A stretch of 50,460 nucleotides of DNA from JBHHYR01 sp046757585 (lineage in GTDB: Bacteria > Desulfobacterota > Binatia > HRBIN30). The notes beneath the pieces were generated by a model. That model was not told the DNA's origin and did no database searches. It worked only from the letters and a program-made list of their open reading frames with translations. Shown piece after piece: positions 25,245 through 33,177 of this stretch. Position numbers and translations under genes: made by a program. Position 1 is the stretch's first letter. Each line of letters starts with the position of its first letter. The DNA is taken from assembly GCA_046757585.1 (NCBI GenBank), contig JBHHYR010000004.1, positions 1 to 50,460 of the forward strand, written 5' to 3'.

Positions 25245-26692
25245 CCCGCTCCTCCGACGTTGAGCCCCAACAACGGCCAGTACCAATTAGCCACGAGGTT
25301 GAACAGGACCCAGGACACGGTGGCCAGAATCGCCCCGGGGACCACCATGTCGCGCATGGCTAGATGGCCGGAGGAATAGGCGATGGCGTTTGCCGGTGTG
25401 CCGATCGGCAGCGTGTAGGCCAGCCCGGCGGGCACGGCTACCGCGAGGGCCATGATCCTCGGATCCATGGCAAACTCCCCGGCGATGCCGAGGCTCACGG
25501 GCATCAGTAAGGCGACGACAGCGGAATTGCTCATCGCTTCCGTCAGGACGATGGCGAGCGAGGAAAGGATCAGTACGACCCCCGTCCCTCCCGTGGCCCA
25601 CCGGCTGATGGTGACCTGGGCAATCCAGGCGGCGGCCCCCGAGGTGTTGATTGCCGCCCCCAGACAGATCGCACCACCGTACATCAAGATCACCCCCCAG
25701 TTCACGTAGCCTTCGATTTCACGCCAGCTCACCAGGTGGAGCGCGAACAGCGCGACAACGGCACCGAGTGCGATGTTGGCCAGTCCAAACTGCTCGCCGA
25801 ACACGACCCAGGCGCCGAACGTCAGCAGCATCACGGTGCCCACCGCACGCTCCTCGTAGCGCATACGCCCCAGTGCCATGCTCTTGTCCCGCAACACATG
25901 GTCAGCTGCCTGCACACTTTCGACGTCGATGGGGAAGAAGCGCACGATCACGCCGTAGCAGATGAACAACATGACGATCACCACCGGCAGAATGGCCACC
26001 GACCACTCGACAAACCCGAAGCTCTCCCCGGTTGCTTCCTTCAAGATGCCGAGGGCGAGCGGTGCCCGGCCGCCACCCAGCAGTGTGGCCACGCCCCCGA
26101 TCGTTGATCCCCAGGCCATAGCGAGAAAGAGCGCTTTGCCGTAGCGACTCCGTCTCGGGCTCAAGCCGAGCACCGACACGATCTCAATGATGATCGGGAA
26201 GTTCATCGCGGCCACGGCGTGCTCCGACATCATGAACGACATTGCCGCGTTCAGTACCAGGATGCTGATCAGCAAGGTGCGCGGCGTGGTCCCAAAACGC
26301 TGCAGCACCGCGAGTGCCAAGCGCGTGCTCAAGCCCGATTTCATCAGACACGCCGCCAGGATGAACGCACCGAGAATGAAGAAAACCGCCTCGTTGCCAA
26401 ACAAGGCGTACGCTTCCGGTGCGCTCAGAACACCCGATAGCGGAATCAAAATGATCGCCAACAAGCTGGTGATCATCAACGGAAGCGCACCGGACACCCA
26501 GTAGAAGACGCACAAGGCGAATACCGCCAGGGACTTTTGACCGGCCTGCGTCAGGCCAGCGGGCGTGTCGACGCTGATGACCCACCAATACAGCGCGGCG
26601 CCCACTACCAGGAGTCCGGGGGCACGGCTGCGTGACAGGAGAATGACCCACAAGGGACGAGTGTCAACGACGATTTCAGTTTTGGCAGGCAT
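25241..26692 (-). CDS. SLC13/DASS-family anion transporter
   Basis: A 483-residue inner-membrane carrier with 11-12 hydrophobic segments. The C-terminal half carries the family motif TEAMSNSAVVALLMPVSLGIA and GLAYTLPIGTPANAIAYSSG; the N-terminal counterpart reads SFMMSEHAVAAMNFP. SLC13 carriers move dicarboxylates, sulfate or phosphate with sodium. The downstream Usp and sat genes favour sulfate or a related oxyanion here. Specificity cannot be settled from sequence. Confidence 0.88.
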   Translation of the reverse strand: MPAKTEIVVDTRPLWVILLSRSRAPGLLVVGAALYWWVISVDTPAGLTQAGQKSLAVFALCVFYWVSGALPLMITSLLAIILIPLSGVLSAPEAYALFGNEAVFFILGAFILAACLMKSGLSTRLALAVLQRFGTTPRTLLISILVLNAAMSFMMSEHAVAAMNFPIIIEIVSVLGLSPRRSRYGKALFLAMAWGSTIGGVATLLGGGRAPLALGILKEATGESFGFVEWSVAILPVVIVMLFICYGVIVRFFPIDVESVQAADHVLRDKSMALGRMRYEERAVGTVMLLTFGAWVVFGEQFGLANIALGAVVALFALHLVSWREIEGYVNWGVILMYGGAICLGAAINTSGAAAWIAQVTISRWATGGTGVVLILSSLAIVLTEAMSNSAVVALLMPVSLGIAGEFAMDPRIMALAVAVPAGLAYTLPIGTPANAIAYSSGHLAMRDMVVPGAILATVSWVLFNLVANWYWPLLGLNVGGAG

Positions 26693-26734
26693 GGGGAAGA
26701 CGACGGCTCGCTCGCAGCTCTCGGCCGGCCGCTC

Positions 26735-27973
26735 TCAGAGCCGCGACGAATCGAAGGAATCGCTCACTTTACGAACCCGCAATCGGCGTCGCAAGCGCGC
26801 CAGGTTCCGCGCCGCTGCCGTGCCTATTCTGGAGCGGTAGAACTGCTGCACGGCTACCGCGACGCGGGCCTCGTTGCCGGCAAAGAAGCGGGCCTCCAAG
26901 GGTGTGATGGCGAAACTCAGATCTCGTAGCCAACCCATATTGATTCGTGCCCCCCGCACTGCGTGAAACAGATGCGCGTAGATCGGCACAACATCATCGA
27001 CCGCTAGGGGTCGCGGGTCGCGCGCCTGGCTGTCCGCCAGCGGGCGAAACAGGGAGAGAACCGGCAGCACCCCGATGGCGGTCAACGCATCGATGCCGCG
27101 CATCGTCGAGGCCGCAGGTTCCACTCCAACAATGAGGTCGCTCCACACCGTCCCGCTGGGAAAGACCGTGGCAGCGTACCCCAAGGCGTCGTAGTAGCGC
27201 GCGCGCCCAATGTAGCGGGCGCGGCCCCTGCAGCGACGCGCCAGGATACTGGGGTCGTAAATTTCGACATTGTAACTCAAAGCGTCCACGCCCATCGCAT
27301 AGGTGCGATCCACCCAGCGGTTGGTCTTGGGCGGATGGAGCTGCACGGCCACCAGGGTGTCAAAGTGGCGTTTGACGGCTCGGATGTATGGCTCGAGGAA
27401 CGCGATCCCCGCGTCATCGCTGCCGACATACGACAGATTGAAATAGACGAACTCCCTAGTGCCCTCGGCGAACGCAGCCCGCACAACCTCGACCACGTCC
27501 CGTACGGACATGGGGAACCCCTCGCTCAGGGCCACACCACTCCCGTTTCGGCAGAAGCGGCACGGCGCCCCGCGCAAGCTGTACCCGCACGCGAAAGCAG
27601 GATTGATCGTGATGCACCCGCCGTACGTTGTTCCGACTCGATGCATCGGCATGCCGCTGCTGGTGGTGAGCCGATAGAAGTGCGGCGGCGCCACCAGGCG
27701 CACGTCGACCGACGCACCGTTGCGCCGCAAGGTCCACTGGTCGCCGCTGCCGGAGAGCACGAAGGGCGAGTCCGCCGCGGTCCCTTCATCCACCGGTGCA
27801 TTCACCCACACGTCTTCGGGCAGGACGATTTCGACGCCGCATTGGGAACCCACTTGCGCTGGCGATGCGCGCAGCACGGCGACATCGGCGCGGATGGTTT
27901 CGTCCAGCCGGACCCCTTTGGCCGCCAGCTCCAGTTTGAGGTACCCCGAATTGGGGCGCGCAGGAAGCGTCAT
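26735..27973 (-). CDS. Radical SAM protein with CX8CX2C motif
   Basis: A 412-residue protein. An N-terminal beta-rich region of about 115 residues precedes the cluster motif C129-X8-C138-X2-C141 (CGYSLRGAPCRFC), which differs from the usual CX3CX2C. Following segments (EFVYFNLSYVGSDD, VAVQLHPPKTNRW, VDALSYNVEIYDP) fit the radical SAM barrel. The arrangement recalls, from memory, the MSMEG_0568-like proteins of Nit1 (nitrilase) clusters, but no nitrilase is in the window. Its ATG overlaps the stop of the degenerate E1 gene (ATGA), so both are probably made together. The reaction is unknown. Confidence 0.78.
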   Translation of the reverse strand: MTLPARPNSGYLKLELAAKGVRLDETIRADVAVLRASPAQVGSQCGVEIVLPEDVWVNAPVDEGTAADSPFVLSGSGDQWTLRRNGASVDVRLVAPPHFYRLTTSSGMPMHRVGTTYGGCITINPAFACGYSLRGAPCRFCRNGSGVALSEGFPMSVRDVVEVVRAAFAEGTREFVYFNLSYVGSDDAGIAFLEPYIRAVKRHFDTLVAVQLHPPKTNRWVDRTYAMGVDALSYNVEIYDPSILARRCRGRARYIGRARYYDALGYAATVFPSGTVWSDLIVGVEPAASTMRGIDALTAIGVLPVLSLFRPLADSQARDPRPLAVDDVVPIYAHLFHAVRGARINMGWLRDLSFAITPLEARFFAGNEARVAVAVQQFYRSRIGTAAARNLARLRRRLRVRKVSDSFDSSRL

Positions 27974-28695
27974 CCAGTCACCGCCTGCCCGCGTGCTCCC
28001 GGACCGCACGTACCACAAGCCGGATCTTTCCCGACGGCTGCCTGATGCACCGTGGCGTTCAGAGCGTCATACGAAAGGAGCTGTCCGACGGAGCTGGCGC
28101 CTAGGTGCAAGAGCAGCGTGAGGGTCTCGGTGGCCTGTAGCGCACCAACGAAGGCAGCGGTCACTCGCTCGAGTGCTGAGGGTTGCTGAGCTCCCGATGC
28201 TGCCGCCGGTTCCTGTACGTACAGACACTGATAGCACGGCGCGTCACTGCGATGCCCCGCACATGTCATGACGGACCCCATGGCACCGGTGGTGCTCGCC
28301 CAGACGAGCGGCGTTTTCAGTGCAACACAAGCTGTGTTGAGGAGGCTGCTGGTGTCCAGCGAGGCGTTACCAACGATGACAACGTCGTGCGTTCCGGCAA
28401 TCTGCGCGGCGGCATCAGCTGTGAGGCCTTCCCGGACCAGCTGCACCCGGCAATCCGGGTTGAGTGCCGCGAGTTCCGCGGCCAACGCCCGCGCCCAGCC
28501 ATGGGTGCGGGTTGCCTCGACGATACCGAGCTGGCCGACGCCAGCGGCCGCCAAGTAGGAGGCAGCCGCGCTACCCGTTTCGCTGCTAGCCACGACGGCC
28601 ACCGATCCGGACAAGATCCGTTGCTGTCCCCGACCACCAATCTGTGGCAGGATGATCTGGCGACTGTAGCGCTCGATCTGCACGTCTGTAAGCAT
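27970..28695 (-). CDS. Degenerate ThiF/MoeB (E1-like) protein
   Basis: A 241-residue member of the ThiF/MoeB/HesA fold. The N-terminus (DVQIERYSRQIILPQIGGRGQQRI) is canonical, and the zinc cysteine pairs are kept (C154/C157 and C227/C230). The catalytic parts are lost: the GxGxxG loop reads ASSETG (37-42), the D-x-D...SNLxRQ segment with its Arg and Lys is replaced by a shorter unrelated stretch, the DGTD aspartate reads VGNAS, and no catalytic cysteine is seen. It therefore probably cannot adenylate a carrier and may be a structural or regulatory partner. It starts 8 bases after cysM and overlaps the radical SAM gene. Confidence 0.82.
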   Translation of the reverse strand: MLTDVQIERYSRQIILPQIGGRGQQRILSGSVAVVASSETGSAAASYLAAAGVGQLGIVEATRTHGWARALAAELAALNPDCRVQLVREGLTADAAAQIAGTHDVVIVGNASLDTSSLLNTACVALKTPLVWASTTGAMGSVMTCAGHRSDAPCYQCLYVQEPAAASGAQQPSALERVTAAFVGALQATETLTLLLHLGASSVGQLLSYDALNATVHQAAVGKDPACGTCGPGARGQAVTG

Positions 28696-28703
28696 CTGCC
28701 GCC

Positions 28704-29720
28704 TCAGCGATCGAGAGGGCGCACTGCACCATCCGCGGCACGCTGTTGCCGCTGGCGCCACCCGACCCACAAATTGGTGCTCAGGTAGCGGTCACCGAAA
28801 TCTGGAAACGTCACAACGATTACACCCGTATCGATCTCCCGCGCCACCTGCAACGCTGCCACCATCGCGGCACCGGCGGACTGCCCCACGACCAGCCCTT
28901 CTTCACTGCCCAGGCGATAGACGGCTTCGTACGCTGTGTCCGTAGCCACGTTGATCTTACGGTCGAGCTTTTCCTCATGGTAGATGCCCGGCACGATCGA
29001 ACTGGCCATGTGCTTGAGCCCCTCGAGTCCGTGCCACGCATCGTCGGGTTCCACGGCAATGACCTGAACGGCCGGGTTGCGCTCCTTGAGGTATTGGCCG
29101 GTCCCCATGATGGTGCCTCCCGTTCCGATGCCGGCGATGAAATGTGTCACCGTCCCGTTTGTCGCCGTCCAGATCTCCGGCCCCGTGCTCTCATAATGCG
29201 CCCGCGGATTGACGGGATTGAAGTACTGGTCAGGCTTGAAATACTGCTCTGGGGCGGCCTCGATGATCTGGCGGCAGCGCCGGATCGCACCGTCGGAGCC
29301 CTCTAGGGGGTCGCTAAAAATGACGTCTGCCCGGTAGGCACGGATGATCTTCTTGCGTTCGACGCTGACATTGGCGGGCATGACCAGCTTGACCGGATAG
29401 CCGAGCACTGCGCCGACCAAGGCCAGCGCGATGCCGGTATTGCCGGACGTGGAATCGATGATCGTTTTTCCCGGCCGGAGCGCACCGCTGTCGAGACCGG
29501 CCCGTACCATCCACACGGCTGGGCGATCCTTCACGGACCCGCCAGGGTTGAGTCCTTCGAGCTTGGCGAGGATACGCACGCGGGGCGAGAGGTCGCGCGC
29601 GAATCGCCGAATCTCGACCAGTGGCGTGTTGCCCACAAGATCGAGGATCGAGCGCGCCCGCGCGGGCCGCTCGACGAGCGGCGTGTCCGCGCGCGGCGGT
29701 ACCCCCGATGCCGCCTCCAC
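28704..29720 (-). CDS. cysM: Cysteine synthase, CysM-type (PLP)
   Basis: A 338-residue fold-type II PLP enzyme. PLP lysine is K65 in NPGGSVKDRPAVWM; the phosphate/substrate loops are TSGNTG (91-96) and GIGTGGTIMGTG. The KDRPAV and STSGNTGIALA phrases and the NTPLV start resemble mycobacterial CysM, which uses O-phosphoserine and a protein thiocarboxylate, although O-acetylserine use cannot be excluded. I chose the GTG at 29718-29720, behind a GGGGGG stretch; a TTG at 29741 overlaps the carrier gene. The adjacent sulfur-carrier and E1 genes strengthen the CysM reading. Confidence 0.88.
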   Translation of the reverse strand: MEAASGVPPRADTPLVERPARARSILDLVGNTPLVEIRRFARDLSPRVRILAKLEGLNPGGSVKDRPAVWMVRAGLDSGALRPGKTIIDSTSGNTGIALALVGAVLGYPVKLVMPANVSVERKKIIRAYRADVIFSDPLEGSDGAIRRCRQIIEAAPEQYFKPDQYFNPVNPRAHYESTGPEIWTATNGTVTHFIAGIGTGGTIMGTGQYLKERNPAVQVIAVEPDDAWHGLEGLKHMASSIVPGIYHEEKLDRKINVATDTAYEAVYRLGSEEGLVVGQSAGAAMVAALQVAREIDTGVIVVTFPDFGDRYLSTNLWVGWRQRQQRAADGAVRPLDR

Positions 29721-29727
29721 GGGCGTC

Positions 29728-30003
29728 TTACCCCCCGGCAATGGCGGGAACGATTGCTACCTCATCACCGTCTTTTACCGAGGTATCGAGGCTGCTGAGG
29801 AAGCGGATGTCATCGCCGTTCACGTAGATATTCACGAAACGGCGGACTCGTCCCTCCTCGTCGCACAGTCGTTCCTTGAGGCCTGGAAACCGCCGTTCCA
29901 GGTCCTCCATCACAGTGGTGATGCTGCTGCCGCTGGCGTCGACCTCTTCCGCTCCTGCCGTGAATCGCCGCAGCGGCGTCGGAATGCGTACACGCACACT
30001 CAT
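29728..30003 (-). CDS. MoaD/ThiS-like sulfur-carrier protein
   Basis: A 91-residue beta-grasp protein ending in the diagnostic Gly-Gly (EVAIVPAIAGG), the carboxyl end that an E1 adenylates and converts to a thiocarboxylate. The core reads SVRVRIPTPLRRFTAGAEEV, FVNIYVNGDDIRFL and VKDGDEVAIV, as in MoaD, ThiS and CysO. The ATG at 30001-30003 has an AGGAGGG ribosome site. cysM follows within 8 bases, and an E1 gene lies 200 bases upstream, so a CysO-type role in cysteine synthesis is the best reading. A role in tungsten/molybdenum cofactor synthesis is less likely in this context. Confidence 0.9.
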   Translation of the reverse strand: MSVRVRIPTPLRRFTAGAEEVDASGSSITTVMEDLERRFPGLKERLCDEEGRVRRFVNIYVNGDDIRFLSSLDTSVKDGDEVAIVPAIAGG

Positions 30004-30204
30004 ACTTGTGTCCCTCCTGTTTTGTCCGACCTTGTCCCCATCTTGTAGTATGGCCGGATGTCTATCCGTGCGAAAGTCCGTACTGGCATTTGTCGGCCCT
30101 CAGAGTGGGAAGTACGCTGATTCGCGGCACGGGGCAAACGAGGTGCTTCGCGCTCCTCCACTGGCCATCGGTGCTGGCAGTAGAAACCTGGTGAGAGATG
30201 CAGG
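30004..30204. other. Spacer between E1 and sulfur-carrier genes
   Basis: About 200 bases on the minus-strand path between the MoeB-type gene and the sulfur-carrier gene. An in-frame stretch of about 70 codons exists but has no resemblance to a protein. A separate promoter for the carrier operon may lie here; I did not find a clear one. Confidence 0.35.
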
Positions 30205-30981
30205 CTAGACACCGGTCGCGACGGGTTCCAACTGCCGGATCGTCGGTTGCTCGCCGCAGAGCGGGCAGCGCTCGTTGCGCGAGAGACCGATCGTACGCCA
30301 GCGCGCCCGTTCGGCGTCGCAGGTCAGTAAACGATTGACCAGCAATGTTCCACTCCCCAGGAGGTACTTGAGCGCTTCCGTGGCTTGTATCGAACCGATG
30401 CTGCCCGCCAGTGCTCCAAGGACCCCAGCCTCTTCGCACGTTGGGATCTCTCCCTCCCGGGGTGGGCAGGGAAACAAGCACCGGACACACGCGCTGCGGC
30501 CCGGCAGCACCGTCATGGTCTGCCCCTGGAAGCCAATGATCCCGGCGTGCGAAAAGGCAGTCCCGCACAGGACCGCCCCGTCGTTGACGAGATACTTCGA
30601 TGCGACCTGATCCGTTCCATCGATGACGAAATCGAAATCAGCGAAAACGCTCCTGAGGTTGCGGGCCGAGAGCCACTCATCGAAACAGCGTACGGAGACG
30701 TTGGGATGGCGGGCGGCGATCCGCTCCGCTGCCACACGAACCTTCCGGCGGCCGATGTCCGGCGTCCGGTACATTGCCTGCCGGTGCAAGTTGGATAGTT
30801 CGACGGTGTCACCGTCGATCAGGCCGAGGGTACCGACGCCGGCGGCGGCGAGCTGCAGCGCCCCCACGCTGCCCAGGGCACCCATGCCTACGATGAGAAC
30901 ACGACCTTGCCGTAACCGGTCCGCCGCGGGCAGCGGGCTCTGTGTCTGGTGGGGCGCCCGAAACTTCTGTGATCCGTGCAC
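30205..30981 (-). CDS. moeB: MoeB/ThiF-type E1 adenylyltransferase
   Basis: A 258-residue canonical E1-like enzyme. ATP loop GMGALG (32-37), acidic DGD (56-58), SNLHRQ (63-68) with the Arg, K80, DGTD (121-124), a candidate catalytic cysteine C182 in PTCEEAGVLGALAGSIGSIQATEALK, and zinc cysteines C165/C168 and C239/C242 are all present. It should adenylate the Gly-Gly end of a sulfur carrier such as the one encoded just downstream. There is no C-terminal rhodanese domain, unlike MoeZ, so sulfur must come from another donor. The start is a GTG, and the N-terminus lacks the usual RYSRQ helix; an unusual start or short N-terminus is possible. Confidence 0.9.
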   Translation of the reverse strand: MHGSQKFRAPHQTQSPLPAADRLRQGRVLIVGMGALGSVGALQLAAAGVGTLGLIDGDTVELSNLHRQAMYRTPDIGRRKVRVAAERIAARHPNVSVRCFDEWLSARNLRSVFADFDFVIDGTDQVASKYLVNDGAVLCGTAFSHAGIIGFQGQTMTVLPGRSACVRCLFPCPPREGEIPTCEEAGVLGALAGSIGSIQATEALKYLLGSGTLLVNRLLTCDAERARWRTIGLSRNERCPLCGEQPTIRQLEPVATGV

Positions 30982-31080
30982 GAAACGTGTCCGGCTACGA
31001 CCGAAACTCTCGCCCGGCGGCGGGAAGAGCCTCCTCCAACGGTCTCGTCTTGCCTCGCAGCCTCGAACCGCGCCAGCCGG

Positions 31081-32013
31081 TCAGTACGGGCGGGCGCCGG
31101 GGCCGCCAAAGGGGCTGAAAGTCGGAGCGAAGCCAGGGGCAGCAGCGGTGGCTGGCCCCCGCGCCACGTGCGCCGGTTCGAGCCCGGGCACCTGCACGGT
31201 GGTGAAACTGCCAGAGGTGCGGCGCCGGCCATTGGCAGCCAGGAGCACATCAAGCGGGTTGGCTGCGGGCGGCGGATCGACGCTCGCCAGTTGGCCGAGC
31301 GCGTCGCGCGCCGCCACTGCCTGTGGCGTGTGCGGATGGAGTTGCTCTAGCGCCTGGTACGCAAGCACGGCGTCCTCATCCTGTTTGCGCTTCTGGTAGA
31401 GGCGGGCAAGCTGCAACAGACCATCGGCGGCCGCGTCCGTGTCCCCATACCGAGAGGCCAGGGTCAATAGGCGGATTTCCGCCGCCTTCTTGTTGCGATA
31501 CGTGATGTAGAACCTGGCAACGTACAGCTCGTGCCGCGCCAGGTTTTCCCGGCAGAAGGCGAGTTGCTCGCGTGCCAGCTCGGAGAACGGGCTGTCGGGG
31601 TACTGCTGTGCCACGGTCTCGAAGTAGTTCTGCCCGTTTTGTGCCGCGGTCTGGTCCCGGTCGATGGTACCCATCTGCTGCGCGTAGCACATGCCCAAGT
31701 AGTAACCGATAAACGGCAAGTACACGCTCGTGGGGTGCCGGCGCTGAAAGTCCGTGAGCGCTACGATTGCTTCGGGGTAGCTCCCGGCGAGGTAGTGCGC
31801 CTGGGCGATCTTCAGCTCCGCCTCTTCATTGTACTGGCTGAACGGGTACTGGTCGAGTAGCTCGTGGAACTGGTCGATAGCCGGCACGAGCGCCCCGGTG
31901 CGGAAGCTTTGGATAGCTTGGCGGAAATATTCGTCGGCGCTAGGCCGTCTCGGCGCGGCGCAGCTCGCCAGCACCCCGGTCGCCACAAGCAGCAGCGTCC
32001 AACGAGCCTTCAT
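31081..32013 (-). CDS. bamD: BamD-like outer-membrane assembly lipoprotein
   Basis: A 310-residue lipoprotein with lipobox LASC (Cys at residue 18), so it is expected on the inner face of the outer membrane. It has TPR-like repeats (ADEYFRQAIQSFRTGALVPAIDQFHELLDQYPFSQYNEEAELKIAQAHYLAGSYPEAI and following) typical of BamD, a core part of the barrel-assembly complex. A long Pro/Ala/Gly-rich tail of about 60 residues (PPPAANP... to GGPGARPY) is an extension beyond the usual domain. The minus-strand neighbours do not form an obvious assembly operon. Confidence 0.88.
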   Translation of the reverse strand: MKARWTLLLVATGVLASCAAPRRPSADEYFRQAIQSFRTGALVPAIDQFHELLDQYPFSQYNEEAELKIAQAHYLAGSYPEAIVALTDFQRRHPTSVYLPFIGYYLGMCYAQQMGTIDRDQTAAQNGQNYFETVAQQYPDSPFSELAREQLAFCRENLARHELYVARFYITYRNKKAAEIRLLTLASRYGDTDAAADGLLQLARLYQKRKQDEDAVLAYQALEQLHPHTPQAVAARDALGQLASVDPPPAANPLDVLLAANGRRRTSGSFTTVQVPGLEPAHVARGPATAAAPGFAPTFSPFGGPGARPY

Positions 32014-32241
32014 CGCAGCGGATTATGCCCAAAAACTGGCGGCTTCGCAAAGCCGGGCCTGCGTTCGCCCTTCATGGCACATCCTCGGGGAGGCCTGGCA
32101 CGGCGCTCCAGGACCCGCGTGGCTGGGCTGCGCACAGGGGTCCGTATGAAACCAGGCCCGCCCCAACTCCCTGCTTCGACGGACTCCATCGCATGCTTCA
32201 ATCATGATGGCGAACGACCCCACCGCTCACGGGCGCAGTCC

Positions 32242-32715
32242 TCAGTGGCCGCGGCGGGCACGTCTGGCCAGCCCTGCAGCCGGCGGCTGCCGCGGCCTTT
32301 TCCCGAGAGCTGCCTCGACCCGTTCGGAAATCAACTTGAACGCGGGTTCGCCCTGGAGCACCAGATCATCGTAGAGGTCTTCCAGGTCTGCCTGTTCCAG
32401 CGCGACCGCGATACCCAGGGCGTCATCGAGGGTTTGTGCCGTCTCGGCCTGGCTTTCCAGCTGGCGCATTTCCCGGTCGAGACGCTGGAGCCGCTGCACA
32501 TAATCGGGAAGGAACGTGCCGGCGTGATCCTGTTCCTGAAAGGATTTTAGCTCGCGTCGCAGCACGTCGGCATGCGTTTCTTCTTCGAGGGCGAGCTCCC
32601 GCCATAAGGTGACGCGCTCATGGTCGCCGCGGAAGCGCTCCGCCAAGCGGCGGTACACGCGCGCCGTGCGCGCCGCCAGCTCACTGCAGCGCTCTAGAAT
32701 GTCAGCGACGTACAC
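32242..32715 (-). CDS. Ferritin-like / rubrerythrin-type helical protein
   Basis: A 157-residue helical protein. Residues 42-50 include E45-x-x-H48 in LALEEETHAD, a typical ferritin-like metal-binding motif, and a later helix holds ALEQADLEDLYDDL. The GTG at 32713-32715 is preceded by GGAGGTG at good distance, and the upstream frame lacks homology. It is likely an iron- or peroxide-related protein, but other ferritin-like families (for example COG1633) are possible. It ends in a basic tail (RARRGH). The 228 bases between it and bamD hold no gene I can support. Confidence 0.7.
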   Translation of the reverse strand: MYVADILERCSELAARTARVYRRLAERFRGDHERVTLWRELALEEETHADVLRRELKSFQEQDHAGTFLPDYVQRLQRLDREMRQLESQAETAQTLDDALGIAVALEQADLEDLYDDLVLQGEPAFKLISERVEAALGKRPRQPPAAGLARRARRGH

Positions 32716-32894
32716 TGTGCCCACCTCCACGTGCTTGGTTGATTCCTTGCACCACTGCGCGGCGGAGCTTGGCGCACTTTGCCGCAGGCTGCAAGAGCTG
32801 AGGCCCTGTCTTGCGTTCGAGGCGGCCGCACACGTCTCTGAGCACGACCAGATGAAGTGCCAGCCTGCCGCACCGTTCGTGGGCCAGACATGCA

Positions 32895-32918
32895 AGGGCC
32901 CTGCACGTGCAGGGCCCT
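32895..32918 (-). terminator. Perfect 24-bp palindrome after tRNA-Gly
   Basis: A perfect palindrome with arms AGGGCCCTGCAC and GTGCAGGGCCCT lies 8 bases beyond the 3' end of tRNA-Gly. It can form a 12-bp stem with no loop in DNA, or a slightly shorter RNA hairpin, but lacks a U tract. A terminator or 3'-processing signal for the tRNA is the simplest reading; a protein-binding site is possible. Confidence 0.5.
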
Positions 32919-32926
32919 CGCGGACA

Positions 32927-33000
32927 AGCGGGCGACCGGGGTCGAACCGGCGACCTTATGCTTGGCAAGCATACGCTCTAGCCAACTGAGCTACGCCCGC
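32927..33000 (-). tRNA. tRNA-Gly (anticodon GCC)
   Basis: A 74-base cloverleaf on the minus strand: acceptor GCGGGCG/CGCCCGC, D arm with AGTTGGCTAGAGC, anticodon stem TATGC/GCATA with loop TTGCCAA giving anticodon GCC, T arm GGTTCGACCCC. The discriminator is T and CCA is not encoded. Confidence 0.95.
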
Positions 33001-33177
33001 CCACCGGCGCAGCGTAGCGGAGTCGCCAGGCGGAGTCAAAACTGCCTGTTCGAATGGCCCTGGGTTCTCTTCAGCTCGTTGCCATGGTCTGTCTGAGTGT
33101 GGCCACCTCCGCCCACGAAGAATGCCGCCGACCCACCGGCCTTCGAATATCACCGGCGCTCACGCGTCTATCAGATT

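Noticed and set aside
30000..30212. 70-codon minus-strand frame between E1 and carrier genes
   Set aside because: No ribosome site, no resemblance to a protein, overlaps the leader of the carrier gene.
32010..32201. 63-codon minus-strand frame between bamD and the ferritin-like gene
   Set aside because: No start signal and a low-complexity basic composition; treated as non-coding.
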